A stretch of 64,000 nt of DNA, taken from NCBI RefSeq assembly GCF_963666145.1, contig NZ_OY762614.1:4268501-4332500 (forward strand), read 5' to 3'. This DNA is from an uncultured Desulfobacter sp. Its GTDB lineage: Bacteria > Desulfobacterota > Desulfobacteria > Desulfobacterales > Desulfobacteraceae. The number at the start of each line of letters is the position of its first letter. The stretch's first letter is position 1. Under the pieces are notes generated by a model, which was given only the letters and a program-made list of their open reading frames with translations, was not told where the DNA came from and made no database searches. The position numbers were made by a program, and so were the translations under genes. Positions 51,747 through 59,247 of this stretch are shown here, in pieces.

Positions 51747-51986
51747 ATGGAAGCAATTAAAACAATCCAGATAGTCAAAAATGGGCAGGTATTGTTGAAT
51801 CTCCCGGAAAAATTTTGGGGGCAGCAAGTTGAAATTACAATAACAGCCGCCTCAAAGCAGGAGAATAATGTTGCACAAAAAAAGAGTATGAGGGGCTGTC
51901 TGAAAAAATATGCCAACCCCTCTAACTTTTCAAAAGAGAAAGGCGCATGGAGTGAAGCTGTAAAGGAAAAATATGGCAATTATTGA
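51747..51986 (+). CDS. antitoxin-like protein of a PIN module
   Basis: 79 residues: MEAIKTIQIVKNGQVLLNLP is a short AbrB/SpoVT-type beta start, followed by a charged tail (KKSMRGCLKKYANPSNFSKEKGAWSEAVKEKYGNY) that fits the role of neutralising a PIN toxin. The next gene starts 13 bases before its stop, the usual overlap for vapBC-type pairs. GGGAAA eight bases before the ATG. Family not certain. Confidence 0.7.
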   Translation: MEAIKTIQIVKNGQVLLNLPEKFWGQQVEITITAASKQENNVAQKKSMRGCLKKYANPSNFSKEKGAWSEAVKEKYGNY

Positions 51987-52353
51987 TGCCAATATAGTCC
52001 TTAGGTATGTGCTGAACGATCATGAGGAGTTATCCTTAAAAGCAACAAATATCATAGAAAATCAATTTGTCATTTTGCCTGTTGAGGCGGCCTGCGAAGT
52101 CGTATATGTGTTACTCAAAGTTTATCATGCGGATCGGGTTGAAATAGGCCAAATTTTAACAGCACTCATCAATGAGAATCTAATTTCGGTTGAAAAACCG
52201 GATATCCTTCTTGAAGCATTAGATTTCTTTTCGATGACAACGTTTGATTTTGTCGACTGCCTCCTTTGGGCATATAATAAAATTGACAAGCAGGCTGTGC
52301 TGACTTTCGATATTAAATTAAAAAAACGGTTACAGAATAACTCAGGAAATTAG
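51973..52353 (+). CDS. PIN-domain toxin (VapC-like ribonuclease)
   Basis: 126 residues. Acidic residues of the PIN active site appear in order: AIIDANIVLRYVL, PVEAACEVVYVLLK, TTFDFVDCLLWAYN and VLTFDIKLKKRL. Magnesium-dependent RNase, inhibited by the product of the overlapping upstream gene. Inserted within the polysaccharide locus between repeat copies F and G. Confidence 0.85.
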   Translation: MAIIDANIVLRYVLNDHEELSLKATNIIENQFVILPVEAACEVVYVLLKVYHADRVEIGQILTALINENLISVEKPDILLEALDFFSMTTFDFVDCLLWAYNKIDKQAVLTFDIKLKKRLQNNSGN

Positions 52354-52399
52354 GACCCGGCTAACCTCGTATCACCTTTGTCTTTGTATCGAATACAAC

Positions 52400-52549
52400 T
52401 TCAGTGCGCAGCACTGAAGCTCCGTGCTCTCTGTGACCTCTGTGGTTAAACCAAAAGAGTGGGCGAAGCCCACGATTTATCAATCACAGAAACGAGAAGA
52501 AATCACAAGAGAGCACAGAGGTTTGGCTCCCGCCAACCTACACAGAGAT
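52400..52549 (+). repeat. CACAGAG repeat, copy G
   Basis: TTCAGTGC-GCA-GCACTGAA hairpin, CTCTGTGACCTCTGTGGT, GTGGGCGAAGCCCAC hairpin, shortened centre (AATCACAGAAACGAGAAGAAATCACAAG lacks the ATATATGAAAAACGC spacer) and AGAGCACAGAGG arm. Its right end replaces the 5' part of the HigB-like gene. Confidence 0.75.
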
Positions 52550-52562
52550 AGCTGCCAAAGCA

Positions 52563-52747
52563 ATACAAATGATATTTGGGAAGTTAGAGCTGATGTCGGG
52601 AGGGATACGTTTCGTCTCCTTGGATTTTTTGACGGACAAGAATTAATCATCTTGACCAATTCATTTCAAAAGAAAAGTCAAAAGACGCCAAAACAGGAGA
52701 TTAAATTAGCTGAGTCCCGAAAAAAAGAATACCTTTCCAGGAGGTAA
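52563..52747 (+). pseudogene. HigB/RelE-type toxin, 5'-truncated by repeat copy G
   Basis: Frame reads NDIWEVRADVGRDTFRLLGFFDGQELIILTNSFQKKSQKTPKQEIKLAESRKKEYL, which is the C-terminal two-thirds of a HigB-type endoribonuclease, including IWE-R-RLL and FxKK. The first 40 or so residues and the start codon are gone, the sequence running straight into the repeat. Probably inactive. Followed five bases after by the intact antitoxin gene. Confidence 0.75.
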
Positions 52748-52751
52748 GATA

Positions 52752-53027
52752 ATGGATGACTTGGATAAATATATTGAATCAAGAAAAAAGAAAAGTCTCA
52801 TTTTCGCCAAAAATTTTGATAAGGGATATGAGCATTTTAAAATCGGAGTTCTTCTTAAACAGGCTCGGTTAGACGCCGGCTTGACACAAGAAGAGGTCGC
52901 TAATTTATTGAACACAAAAAAATCAGCAATTTCTCGTATTGAGAATCATGCCGAAGATATTCGTTTATCCACATTGGTAAACTATGCTCAAGCCGTTGGG
53001 AAAAGCATTCAATTTCAAGTAGCTTAA
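52752..53027 (+). CDS. XRE-family antitoxin (HigA-like)
   Basis: 91 residues. IGVLLKQARLDAGLTQEEVANLLNTKKSAISRIENHAEDIRLSTLVNYAQAVGKSIQF is a Cro/CI-type helix-turn-helix. Partner of the truncated toxin; AGGAGG lies seven bases before the ATG. Left as an antitoxin without functional toxin, unless a related toxin is elsewhere in the genome. Confidence 0.88.
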   Translation: MDDLDKYIESRKKKSLIFAKNFDKGYEHFKIGVLLKQARLDAGLTQEEVANLLNTKKSAISRIENHAEDIRLSTLVNYAQAVGKSIQFQVA

Positions 53028-53163
53028 ATTCAGCGCACAAAACGCTGAGGTCCGACCCTGGGAGCTATCAGCTTTTCGAAAAAACTTGGCTTCGACAACC
53101 TGCTTGGCTATATGCCCTGGTCGGGTGAGCTACCCGTGGGCGTAATAATAAAAATCAAGAACC

Positions 53164-54115
53164 ATGACCAATCACCACGACACATTTTTCAAACAGGTTT
53201 TCTCAGACAAAGCCAATACAATAGACTTTTCAAAGCATACACTTCGAAAAGCACTATCGGCCAACCTGGACTATGAGTCCTTCAGGCTGGAGAATGTCTC
53301 TTATGTAGATGAACACCTGGCTGAATACTTTTCCGACGTGGTGTATACATGCAACTATGGAACGTTAAAGATAAGGATTGCTCTGCTTTTTTGAGCATAA
53401 AAGCTATCCGGATAAAAATATATCCCGCCAATTATTGAAATACATCCTTGGCATATGGGATTACAATGAAAAACAAAACAGCCAATTAACTCCTGTCATC
53501 CCCATCGTTTTATATCATGGTGAAAGGTCATGGCATCCTAACGGTATTGCAGAACTCTTCCCGGACCTGCCAAAGGAGTTGTCCTTATTTATACCGGTTT
53601 TTGATTTTATCTTCATCGACCTGAGCACCTATTCGGAATCGGAAATTAAACAACGAATATTTGATCAGGTTTCCCTGAAAATCAGTCTGCTTGTAATGAA
53701 AAATATTTTTAACCCGGAAAAATTAGAACAACAGCTGCCAAGCCTTTTCAATATAGGCGCGGAACTTTACCGGGAACAAAGCGGTTTGAAATTCCTGGAA
53801 ACTGTTGTAACATATTTGTACCAGGCAACTGAGATAGAGACGGACAAAATCATAAATGCGATTGAACCCATAAGCAATGAAGGAGGGAAGATTGCAATGA
53901 GTACGGCAGAAAAATTACGGCAGGAAGGCATGGCTAAAGGAAGAGTTGAAGAAAGAAAAGAGAGTCTGATTTCGTTTGTCCACAGAGCAGGCAAGCAAGG
54001 CATCCCCATCGAAACAATAGCCAAAATTGTAGAGCTGGACGAGAACCTGATTGAGCAAATACTAAACAATGAGAATATCGACATTCCGTTGCATCTTCTG
54101 GGAACGAACAGATAA
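53164..54115 (+). pseudogene. Rpn-family PD-(D/E)XK nuclease, frameshifted in a T-run
   Basis: Recombination-promoting nuclease/transposase_31 family. The N-terminal part (HHDTFFKQVFSDKANTIDFSKH, VSYVDEHLAEYFSDVVYTC) ends at the stop 53392-53394; the frame continues from about 53390 as FEHKSYPDKNISRQLLKYILGIWDYNEKQN, the catalytic ExK-type core, and runs to 54115. The shift is in TTTTTT (53387-53392); one T fewer restores LLFEHKS, exactly as in family members. It may be a dead copy, a phase-variable site or a slippage site. 317 codons when joined. An internal start at 53897 has its own entry. Confidence 0.75.
53897..54115 (+). CDS. internal RpnS-like small protein within the Rpn gene
   Basis: 72 residues beginning MSTAEKLRQEGMAKGRVEER and ending LIEQILNNENIDIPLHLLGTNR, in the frame of the Rpn C-terminus. 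GGAGGG (53882-53887) lies nine bases before ATG 53897, a stronger ribosome site than that of the full gene. In E. coli Rpn loci an internal start makes the small antitoxin RpnS, which blocks the full-length nuclease; this arrangement fits. It is unaffected by the upstream frameshift. Confidence 0.6.
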   Translation: MSTAEKLRQEGMAKGRVEERKESLISFVHRAGKQGIPIETIAKIVELDENLIEQILNNENIDIPLHLLGTNR

Positions 54116-54151
54116 TAGCCGGTCCCCCCGCACGCCGTATCAAAGCTCAAC

Positions 54152-54335
54152 TTCAGTGCGCAGCACGGAAACTCTGTGTTCTCTGTGCCCTCTGTGGTTA
54201 AACAAAAAGAGTGGGCGAAGCCCACAATTTATAGACTACAAAATATATGAAAAACGCACAATCCCTACAGGATTTCTTGTTTTAAAACCACAGAGAGCAC
54301 AGAGGTTTGGCTTTTGCCAAACAACACAGAGACAG
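54152..54335 (+). repeat. CACAGAG repeat, copy H (full)
   Basis: All blocks of copy E are present; the first hairpin has one mismatch (GCACGGAA) and the inner hairpin reads AATCCC-TACAG-GATTT. It follows the Rpn gene by 36 bases and runs into a second Rpn C-terminal copy. Confidence 0.8.
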
Positions 54336-54388
54336 CCAAAATCATAAATGCGATTGAACCCATAAGCAATGAAGGAGGGAAGATTGCA

Positions 54389-54619
54389 ATGAGTACGGCA
54401 GAAAAATTACGGCAGGAAGGAATAGCCCAAGGCATGGCTAAAGGAAGAGTTGAAGAAAGAAAAGAGAGTCTGATTTCGTTTGTCCGCAGGGCCGGCAAAC
54501 AAGGCATCCCCATCGAAATAATAGCCAAAATTGTGGAATTGGACGAGAATCTGATTGAGCAAATACTAAACAATAAAAATATCGAAATTCCCTTACACCT
54601 TCTGGAAGAGAACAGTTAA
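54389..54619 (+). CDS. stand-alone RpnS-like protein (duplicated Rpn C-terminus)
   Basis: 76 residues, nearly identical to the internal protein at 53897 but with four extra residues (GIAQ) and a few substitutions (R for H, I for T, EENS at the end). The duplicated DNA starts at about 54339 with the same AAAATCATAAATGCGATTGAACC sequence as in the full gene, carries the GGAGGG ribosome site, and lacks all nuclease sequence. Bounded by repeat copies H and I. Conserved reading frame and ribosome site suggest it is expressed. Confidence 0.65.
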   Translation: MSTAEKLRQEGIAQGMAKGRVEERKESLISFVRRAGKQGIPIEIIAKIVELDENLIEQILNNKNIEIPLHLLEENS

Positions 54620-54653
54620 TAACGTCTCACCCGAATGCCGTATCGAATACAAC

Positions 54654-54731
54654 TTCAGTGCGCAGCACGGAAGCTCTGTGCTCTCTGTGACCTCTGTGGT
54701 TAAACCAAAAGAGTGGGCGAAGCCCACGATT
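54654..54731 (+). repeat. CACAGAG repeat, copy I (left half)
   Basis: First hairpin (one mismatch), CTCTGTGCTCTCTGTGACCTCTGTGGT and GTGGGCGAAGCCCAC hairpin, then unrelated sequence after ACGATT. Same break point region as copy F, 35 bases after the stop of an RpnS-like frame. Confidence 0.75.
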
Positions 54732-54837
54732 GTTTACCTCGAAAAAAATGCCAATCCTCCAAAACCAGTTATCAAGTCCCCATGAAAAAGAAAATTAAAG
54801 GTACACCTACCTGGTACCTCAAATACAAAACACCATA

Positions 54838-56139
54838 ATGGAATTTAAATTGAAGAAAGACACAACAATCGCAGTAGTAGGCCTGGGATACGTAGGCCTT
54901 CCCCTGGCCGTACATTTCGGCGCAAAATATAAAACCATCGGTTTCGACCTGAAACAATCCATCGTAGACAACAGCCTGGCCCATAAAGATCCCACCGGTG
55001 AAGTCGCCGCAGAGGAGTTTCAACAGGCAACCTACTTTACCCCGACCACAGATCCCAAACTCATGTCCGATGCCGACATCATCGTGGTGGCCGTGCCCAC
55101 CCCCATAGACAAAGCAAGGCGCCCGGACCTCTTCCCAGTGGAAAGCGCATCCCGCACCGTGGGCCAGGTCATGAAAAAAGGCTGCATCGTAGTATTTGAA
55201 TCCACAGTTTATCCCGGTGTGACCGAAGATATCTGCGTACCCATCCTTGAAAAAGAGTCCGGCCTGACCTGGAAAAAAGACTTCCACGTCGGCTACTCCC
55301 CGGAACGGATCAACCCCGGCGACAAAGAACACACCCTGACAAAAATTGTCAAGGTCGTCTCCGGAGATGACGCCGCCACCCTTGGAACGGTAGCGGCCCT
55401 GTACGAGTCCATTGTCGAAGCCGGTGTTCACAGAACCCACACCATTAAAGAAGCAGAAGCCGCCAAAGTCATTGAAAACACCCAAAGAGACCTGAATATT
55501 GCCCTGATGAACGAACTGGCCCTGATTTTTGACCGGCTTGGCATAGACACCAAGAACGTCCTGGAAGCCGCAGGCTCAAAATGGAATTTCCTTAAATTTT
55601 CCCCGGGACTGGTGGGTGGCCACTGCATTGGCGTAGACCCGTATTATCTAACTTATAAAGCCCAGAGCGAAGGCTACCATCCGGAGGTGATCCTGGCCGG
55701 CCGAAGGATTAATGACAACATGGGCAAATTTGTGGTGGAAAAAACCATCAAATTGATGATTGAATCCTCACAGCATATCAAAGGCACCAAAGTCGGCGTT
55801 TTAGGGCTTACATTTAAAGAAGACTGTCCGGATTTACGAAATACCCGGGTGGTGGATATTATCCGTGAACTTGAGTCGTACGAATGCGACGTCCTGGTTC
55901 ATGATCCCATGGCAGATCCGGCAGAAGCCCAGCAATATTACAATGTAAAACTAAGCCTCTGGGAAGACCTGCAGGATTTAGGTGCTCTCATTATAGCTGT
56001 GCCCCACCGCTGGTATAAAGTACAGTCTTTTGATTCTTTTACAGCTAAACTGAACTCTAAAGGATGTCTTATAGATGTTAAATCTATGCTGGACATAGAT
56101 GAGCTAAAACAAGACAGAATCAAATTCTGGAGACTGTAA
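54838..56139 (+). CDS. tviB: UDP-N-acetyl-D-hexosamine 6-dehydrogenase (WbpO/TviB type)
   Basis: Oxidises C6 of UDP-GalNAc or UDP-GlcNAc to the uronic acid. 433 residues. IAVVGLGYVGLPLAVHFGAKY (NAD loop), VVAVPTPIDKARRPDL, PERINPGDKEH, KVIENTQRDLNIALMNEL with the structural Lys/Asn, and the catalytic Cys in VGGHCIGVDPYYLTYKA. The following epimerase gene supports UDP-GalNAcA as product. Start ATG 54838 lacks a strong ribosome site. First sugar gene after the repeat-rich stretch. Confidence 0.92.
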   Translation: MEFKLKKDTTIAVVGLGYVGLPLAVHFGAKYKTIGFDLKQSIVDNSLAHKDPTGEVAAEEFQQATYFTPTTDPKLMSDADIIVVAVPTPIDKARRPDLFPVESASRTVGQVMKKGCIVVFESTVYPGVTEDICVPILEKESGLTWKKDFHVGYSPERINPGDKEHTLTKIVKVVSGDDAATLGTVAALYESIVEAGVHRTHTIKEAEAAKVIENTQRDLNIALMNELALIFDRLGIDTKNVLEAAGSKWNFLKFSPGLVGGHCIGVDPYYLTYKAQSEGYHPEVILAGRRINDNMGKFVVEKTIKLMIESSQHIKGTKVGVLGLTFKEDCPDLRNTRVVDIIRELESYECDVLVHDPMADPAEAQQYYNVKLSLWEDLQDLGALIIAVPHRWYKVQSFDSFTAKLNSKGCLIDVKSMLDIDELKQDRIKFWRL

Positions 56140-56167
56140 AGCAAATAAGATTTTTGAAAGTTAAAAA

Positions 56168-57172
56168 ATGAAACAATTAAAAAACAATAGATTCCACTGG
56201 CTGGTAACCGGGTGTGCCGGATTTATCGGCTCCAATCTTGTGGAAACCCTTCTTAATTACGGACAGACTGTTACCGGTCTGGATAATTTCTCCACTGGGT
56301 TTCAGCATAATCTGGACCAGGTAAAACAGAGTGTCAGCTTAGAATCCTGGAAGAATTTCACTTTTATTGAAGGTGATATCCGAGATATTAAGACCTGCAC
56401 AGCAGCAGTTAAAAATGCAGACTTCGTTCTCCACCAGGCGGCTCTGGGGTCTGTGCCAAGATCCATCGAAGACCCTTTGACCACCAATGCAAACAATATC
56501 ACAGGCTTTTTAAACATGCTGGATGCAGCCCGGCAGTCAGACGTCAAACGCTTTGTCTATGCCGCCTCAAGCTCCACATACGGAGATCATCCCGGATTGC
56601 CAAAAACAGAAGAGATCATCGGCAAACCCCTGTCCCCCTATGCCGTGACCAAATACGTGAATGAACTTTACGCCGAAGTCTTTGCCTCAACGTACGGCAT
56701 ACGCGCCATCGGCCTGAGGTACTTTAACGTGTTCGGCAGGCGCCAGGACCCCAAAGGGGCTTATGCCGCTGTCATTCCGCTCTGGTTCTCCGCTTTGATT
56801 CAAGGCTCTGATCTTTTCATCAACGGGGATGGAGAGACCTCTCGGGATTTCTGCTACATCGACAACTGTGTACAAGCCAACCTGCGGGCCTGTCTGGCCC
56901 CGGAAGAGGCCGCTAACCAGGTGTACAACGTGGCATTCGGCCAAAGAACTACCCTTAATGAACTTTTTATAATGATAAAGAACCGCGTGGTTCATCAATT
57001 CCCCCAGGCTGCGGAAGCGGAACCGGTGTACCGGGATTTCCGTCCCGGCGATGTCAAACATTCGCTGGCTGATATCAGCAAAGCCCAGAATTTGTTGGGC
57101 TACCAGCCGAAGTTTTCAGTGGAACAGGGTTTGGATCAAGCTGCCCAGTGGTATATGAGTTATCTGAAATAA
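56168..57172 (+). CDS. tviC: UDP-GlcNAc C4-epimerase (WbpP/TviC type)
   Basis: 334 residues, extended SDR family. WLVTGCAGFIGSNLVETLLNYG (NAD loop), HQAALGSVPRSIEDP, YAASSSTYGDHPGLPK (catalytic Ser) and SPYAVTKYVNELYAEVFA (YxxxK), IGLRYFNVFGRRQDPKGAYAAVIP. The PRSIEDP and N-terminal extension of 12 residues are typical of the WbpP group acting on N-acetylhexosamines. Lies 28 bases after the dehydrogenase gene, forming a pair for UDP-GalNAcA. Confidence 0.92.
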   Translation: MKQLKNNRFHWLVTGCAGFIGSNLVETLLNYGQTVTGLDNFSTGFQHNLDQVKQSVSLESWKNFTFIEGDIRDIKTCTAAVKNADFVLHQAALGSVPRSIEDPLTTNANNITGFLNMLDAARQSDVKRFVYAASSSTYGDHPGLPKTEEIIGKPLSPYAVTKYVNELYAEVFASTYGIRAIGLRYFNVFGRRQDPKGAYAAVIPLWFSALIQGSDLFINGDGETSRDFCYIDNCVQANLRACLAPEEAANQVYNVAFGQRTTLNELFIMIKNRVVHQFPQAAEAEPVYRDFRPGDVKHSLADISKAQNLLGYQPKFSVEQGLDQAAQWYMSYLK

Positions 57173-57447
57173 AAGAGAATTACAGCTAATTTCATTAGAC
57201 ATGAAAATCGCATCTATTTGCTTTGTTTACATTTTATGACTGTGCGGATTTGAAAATAAGATTAAGGGTGGTTGATATTTTACAGCAACTGGAGCTCTTT
57301 TGGATGTGACGATCTGGAGGATGACATATGGTAGCCTCATAAGAGACGAAAATTTAGAGTCCTTTTTGCGAAGTTCAGCATTGCAATTTTTTGAGTGCAA
57401 TACCGACTTTGTTGGCTATTTCTATAGACCCACCAGGAAGATTGAAA

Positions 57448-58047
57448 ATGAAGCCATTTAAAAAAATAGCGGTGGGATCAGCATTCTTTTTGGGTGGCTT
57501 AACTATTTATCTCTTATCTCATCACTATCTGTCTTACAATGAAAACCCTGTAAAATCAGATATAATCGTTCTATTTGTTGGATCAGACGATGAACAAAAA
57601 TTTAGGGTTAAAGAAGCTCATCAACTGATGATAGAAGGTGTTTCTGAGGTTCTTGTGATTCCAGCTTACCCAAAAATCTTTAGATTTAAAAATGGAAGAA
57701 TTGTTGAAGACCGTAGAGCCTTTAATGATGGTATTACTTTTCAAATTTATCCTGTTTTTTATGAAAATACTCATATAGAAATCCTTTCAGCAAAGACGAT
57801 AATGGAAAAATTGAGCTACTCCTCAGCTATCATGGTTAGTTCCCCCTATCACATGAGGCGAATAAAGATTATTTCTCAAATGGTATTTAAAGGCGAACAG
57901 TGGCAGCTTCGTTTTGCTGGAAGCCGGTTTGTAGAACCAAATTTAATAGGATTAAAAGCTGCCATGAACTATATAAAAACTACCATTTCAGAATATGTTA
58001 AAATCATGGCTTTTATTTTCTATTCTCTGACTGAAAATGTTCAATAA
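57448..58047 (+). CDS. YdcF/ElyC-like DUF218 membrane-anchored protein
   Basis: 199 residues. An N-terminal membrane anchor (about 7-27, IAVGSAFFLGGLTIYLLSHH) is followed by SDIIVLFVGSDDEQKFRVKEAHQLMIEGVSEVLVIPA and SSAIMVSSPYHMRRIKII, the DUF218 pattern with a VSSPYHMRR active-site-like block. Related proteins act in envelope glycan metabolism. AGGAAG seven bases before the ATG. First of the AT-rich assembly genes; composition differs visibly from the sugar genes to the left. Confidence 0.8.
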   Translation: MKPFKKIAVGSAFFLGGLTIYLLSHHYLSYNENPVKSDIIVLFVGSDDEQKFRVKEAHQLMIEGVSEVLVIPAYPKIFRFKNGRIVEDRRAFNDGITFQIYPVFYENTHIEILSAKTIMEKLSYSSAIMVSSPYHMRRIKIISQMVFKGEQWQLRFAGSRFVEPNLIGLKAAMNYIKTTISEYVKIMAFIFYSLTENVQ

Positions 58048-58120
58048 CATTTAATTAAAAATTGGAGCAACACAGATACCATGTCCACTTTTAGCTTGAC
58101 TCCTATAGAGGGTTTTTAAC

Positions 58121-59236
58121 ATGAAAGTTGGTATTGTTACGATACATAATCATTATAATTACGGGGCTGTTCTTCAGGCTTTTGCTTTAAATTTTGTAAT
58201 CAGAAAATTAGGTCATGACTGTAAAACCATAAATTGCAATCTTGAACCAGGAGAGAACAGGCTTGCGATAAAAGCAAAAAATCCTGGAGCAAAGCTGACA
58301 AAGCTGTATAACCTACTTCGCTGGTCCTCTAATAGGCGCTTCAATAGTCGTTTTAAGGATTTTATCACAAATTATATTCCTGTTTCAGATATTCAATATA
58401 ATGATTTTGCTTCTCTTCGAGAAAACCCACCTCAGTTTGATGCTTACATTACCGGTTCTGATCAGGTATGGAGACCTTCTTTTCTGGACAAAGAGATTGG
58501 TCAGGTCTTTCATCTAAGTTTTGTCAACCCTGAAATTTCCAGGCTCATCGCATATGCACCAAGTTTTGGGATAGGTGAAATTCCCGAGCAATACAAAAAC
58601 CAAATTCGTAGTTATTTGCAAAGATATGACTTTCTATCCATCCGCGAAAAACACGGGGGAAAAATGATTAAGGATTTGACTGGGAAAGCGGCTGTTCATG
58701 TGGTTGATCCAACACTTTTACTTTCAAAAGAAGAATATGAAAAGATTATTCAGCCTTCAAAAATTTCAAAAAATTATATTCTCGTTTATGCGATGGAACT
58801 TGGTAAAGAAATGGCATTCCTTGGGCTTGTGAAAAAAGTAAAACTTCAGTTAAAGCTTCCTGTTGTGTGTGTGTTTCCTGTCAGGTTCGACTTCCGTTGG
58901 TTAAAAGTTGCGGATAAAATAATGCTTGACGCTGGCCCCAAGGAATTTATTGGCTTGATTCGTGATTCAACATTAGTATGCACAAATTCATTCCATGGTA
59001 CAGTTTTTTCAATTAAATTTCAGAAAAATTTTGTGGGTTTCCCCCATTCTGTGAGTAATTCGAGAATAGAAAGTCTTTTAGAGGCAGCAGGACTACAGAA
59101 TCGCCAAATACAACATTTAACAGACGATGCTATTGAAAGAGAACTAAAAATAAACATTGACTATGAATCCGTGAATGAAAAAATGCAGGTAAAACTCAAT
59201 AATTCAATGGCCTTTTTACAAGAAGCCATGGGGTAA
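58121..59236 (+). CDS. polysaccharide pyruvyl transferase family protein
   Basis: 371 residues. KVGIVTIHNHYNYGAVLQAFAL, FDAYITGSDQVWRPSFLDK, IAYAPSFGIGEIPE, SIREKHG, VVDPTLLLSKEEY and TLVCTNSFHGTVFSIKFQKNFV are the blocks of the CsaB/WcaK-like family that transfers pyruvate from phosphoenolpyruvate to a sugar. Usually paired with an F420-dehydrogenase-like gene as here (11 bases later). Confidence 0.92.
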   Translation: MKVGIVTIHNHYNYGAVLQAFALNFVIRKLGHDCKTINCNLEPGENRLAIKAKNPGAKLTKLYNLLRWSSNRRFNSRFKDFITNYIPVSDIQYNDFASLRENPPQFDAYITGSDQVWRPSFLDKEIGQVFHLSFVNPEISRLIAYAPSFGIGEIPEQYKNQIRSYLQRYDFLSIREKHGGKMIKDLTGKAAVHVVDPTLLLSKEEYEKIIQPSKISKNYILVYAMELGKEMAFLGLVKKVKLQLKLPVVCVFPVRFDFRWLKVADKIMLDAGPKEFIGLIRDSTLVCTNSFHGTVFSIKFQKNFVGFPHSVSNSRIESLLEAAGLQNRQIQHLTDDAIERELKINIDYESVNEKMQVKLNNSMAFLQEAMG

Positions 59237-59247
59237 AAGTAAGCGTG

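Noticed and set aside
44266..54731. CACAGAG repeats as a CRISPR array
   Set aside because: Copies are palindromic, irregularly spaced and separated by genes; no repeat-spacer periodicity and no cas genes.
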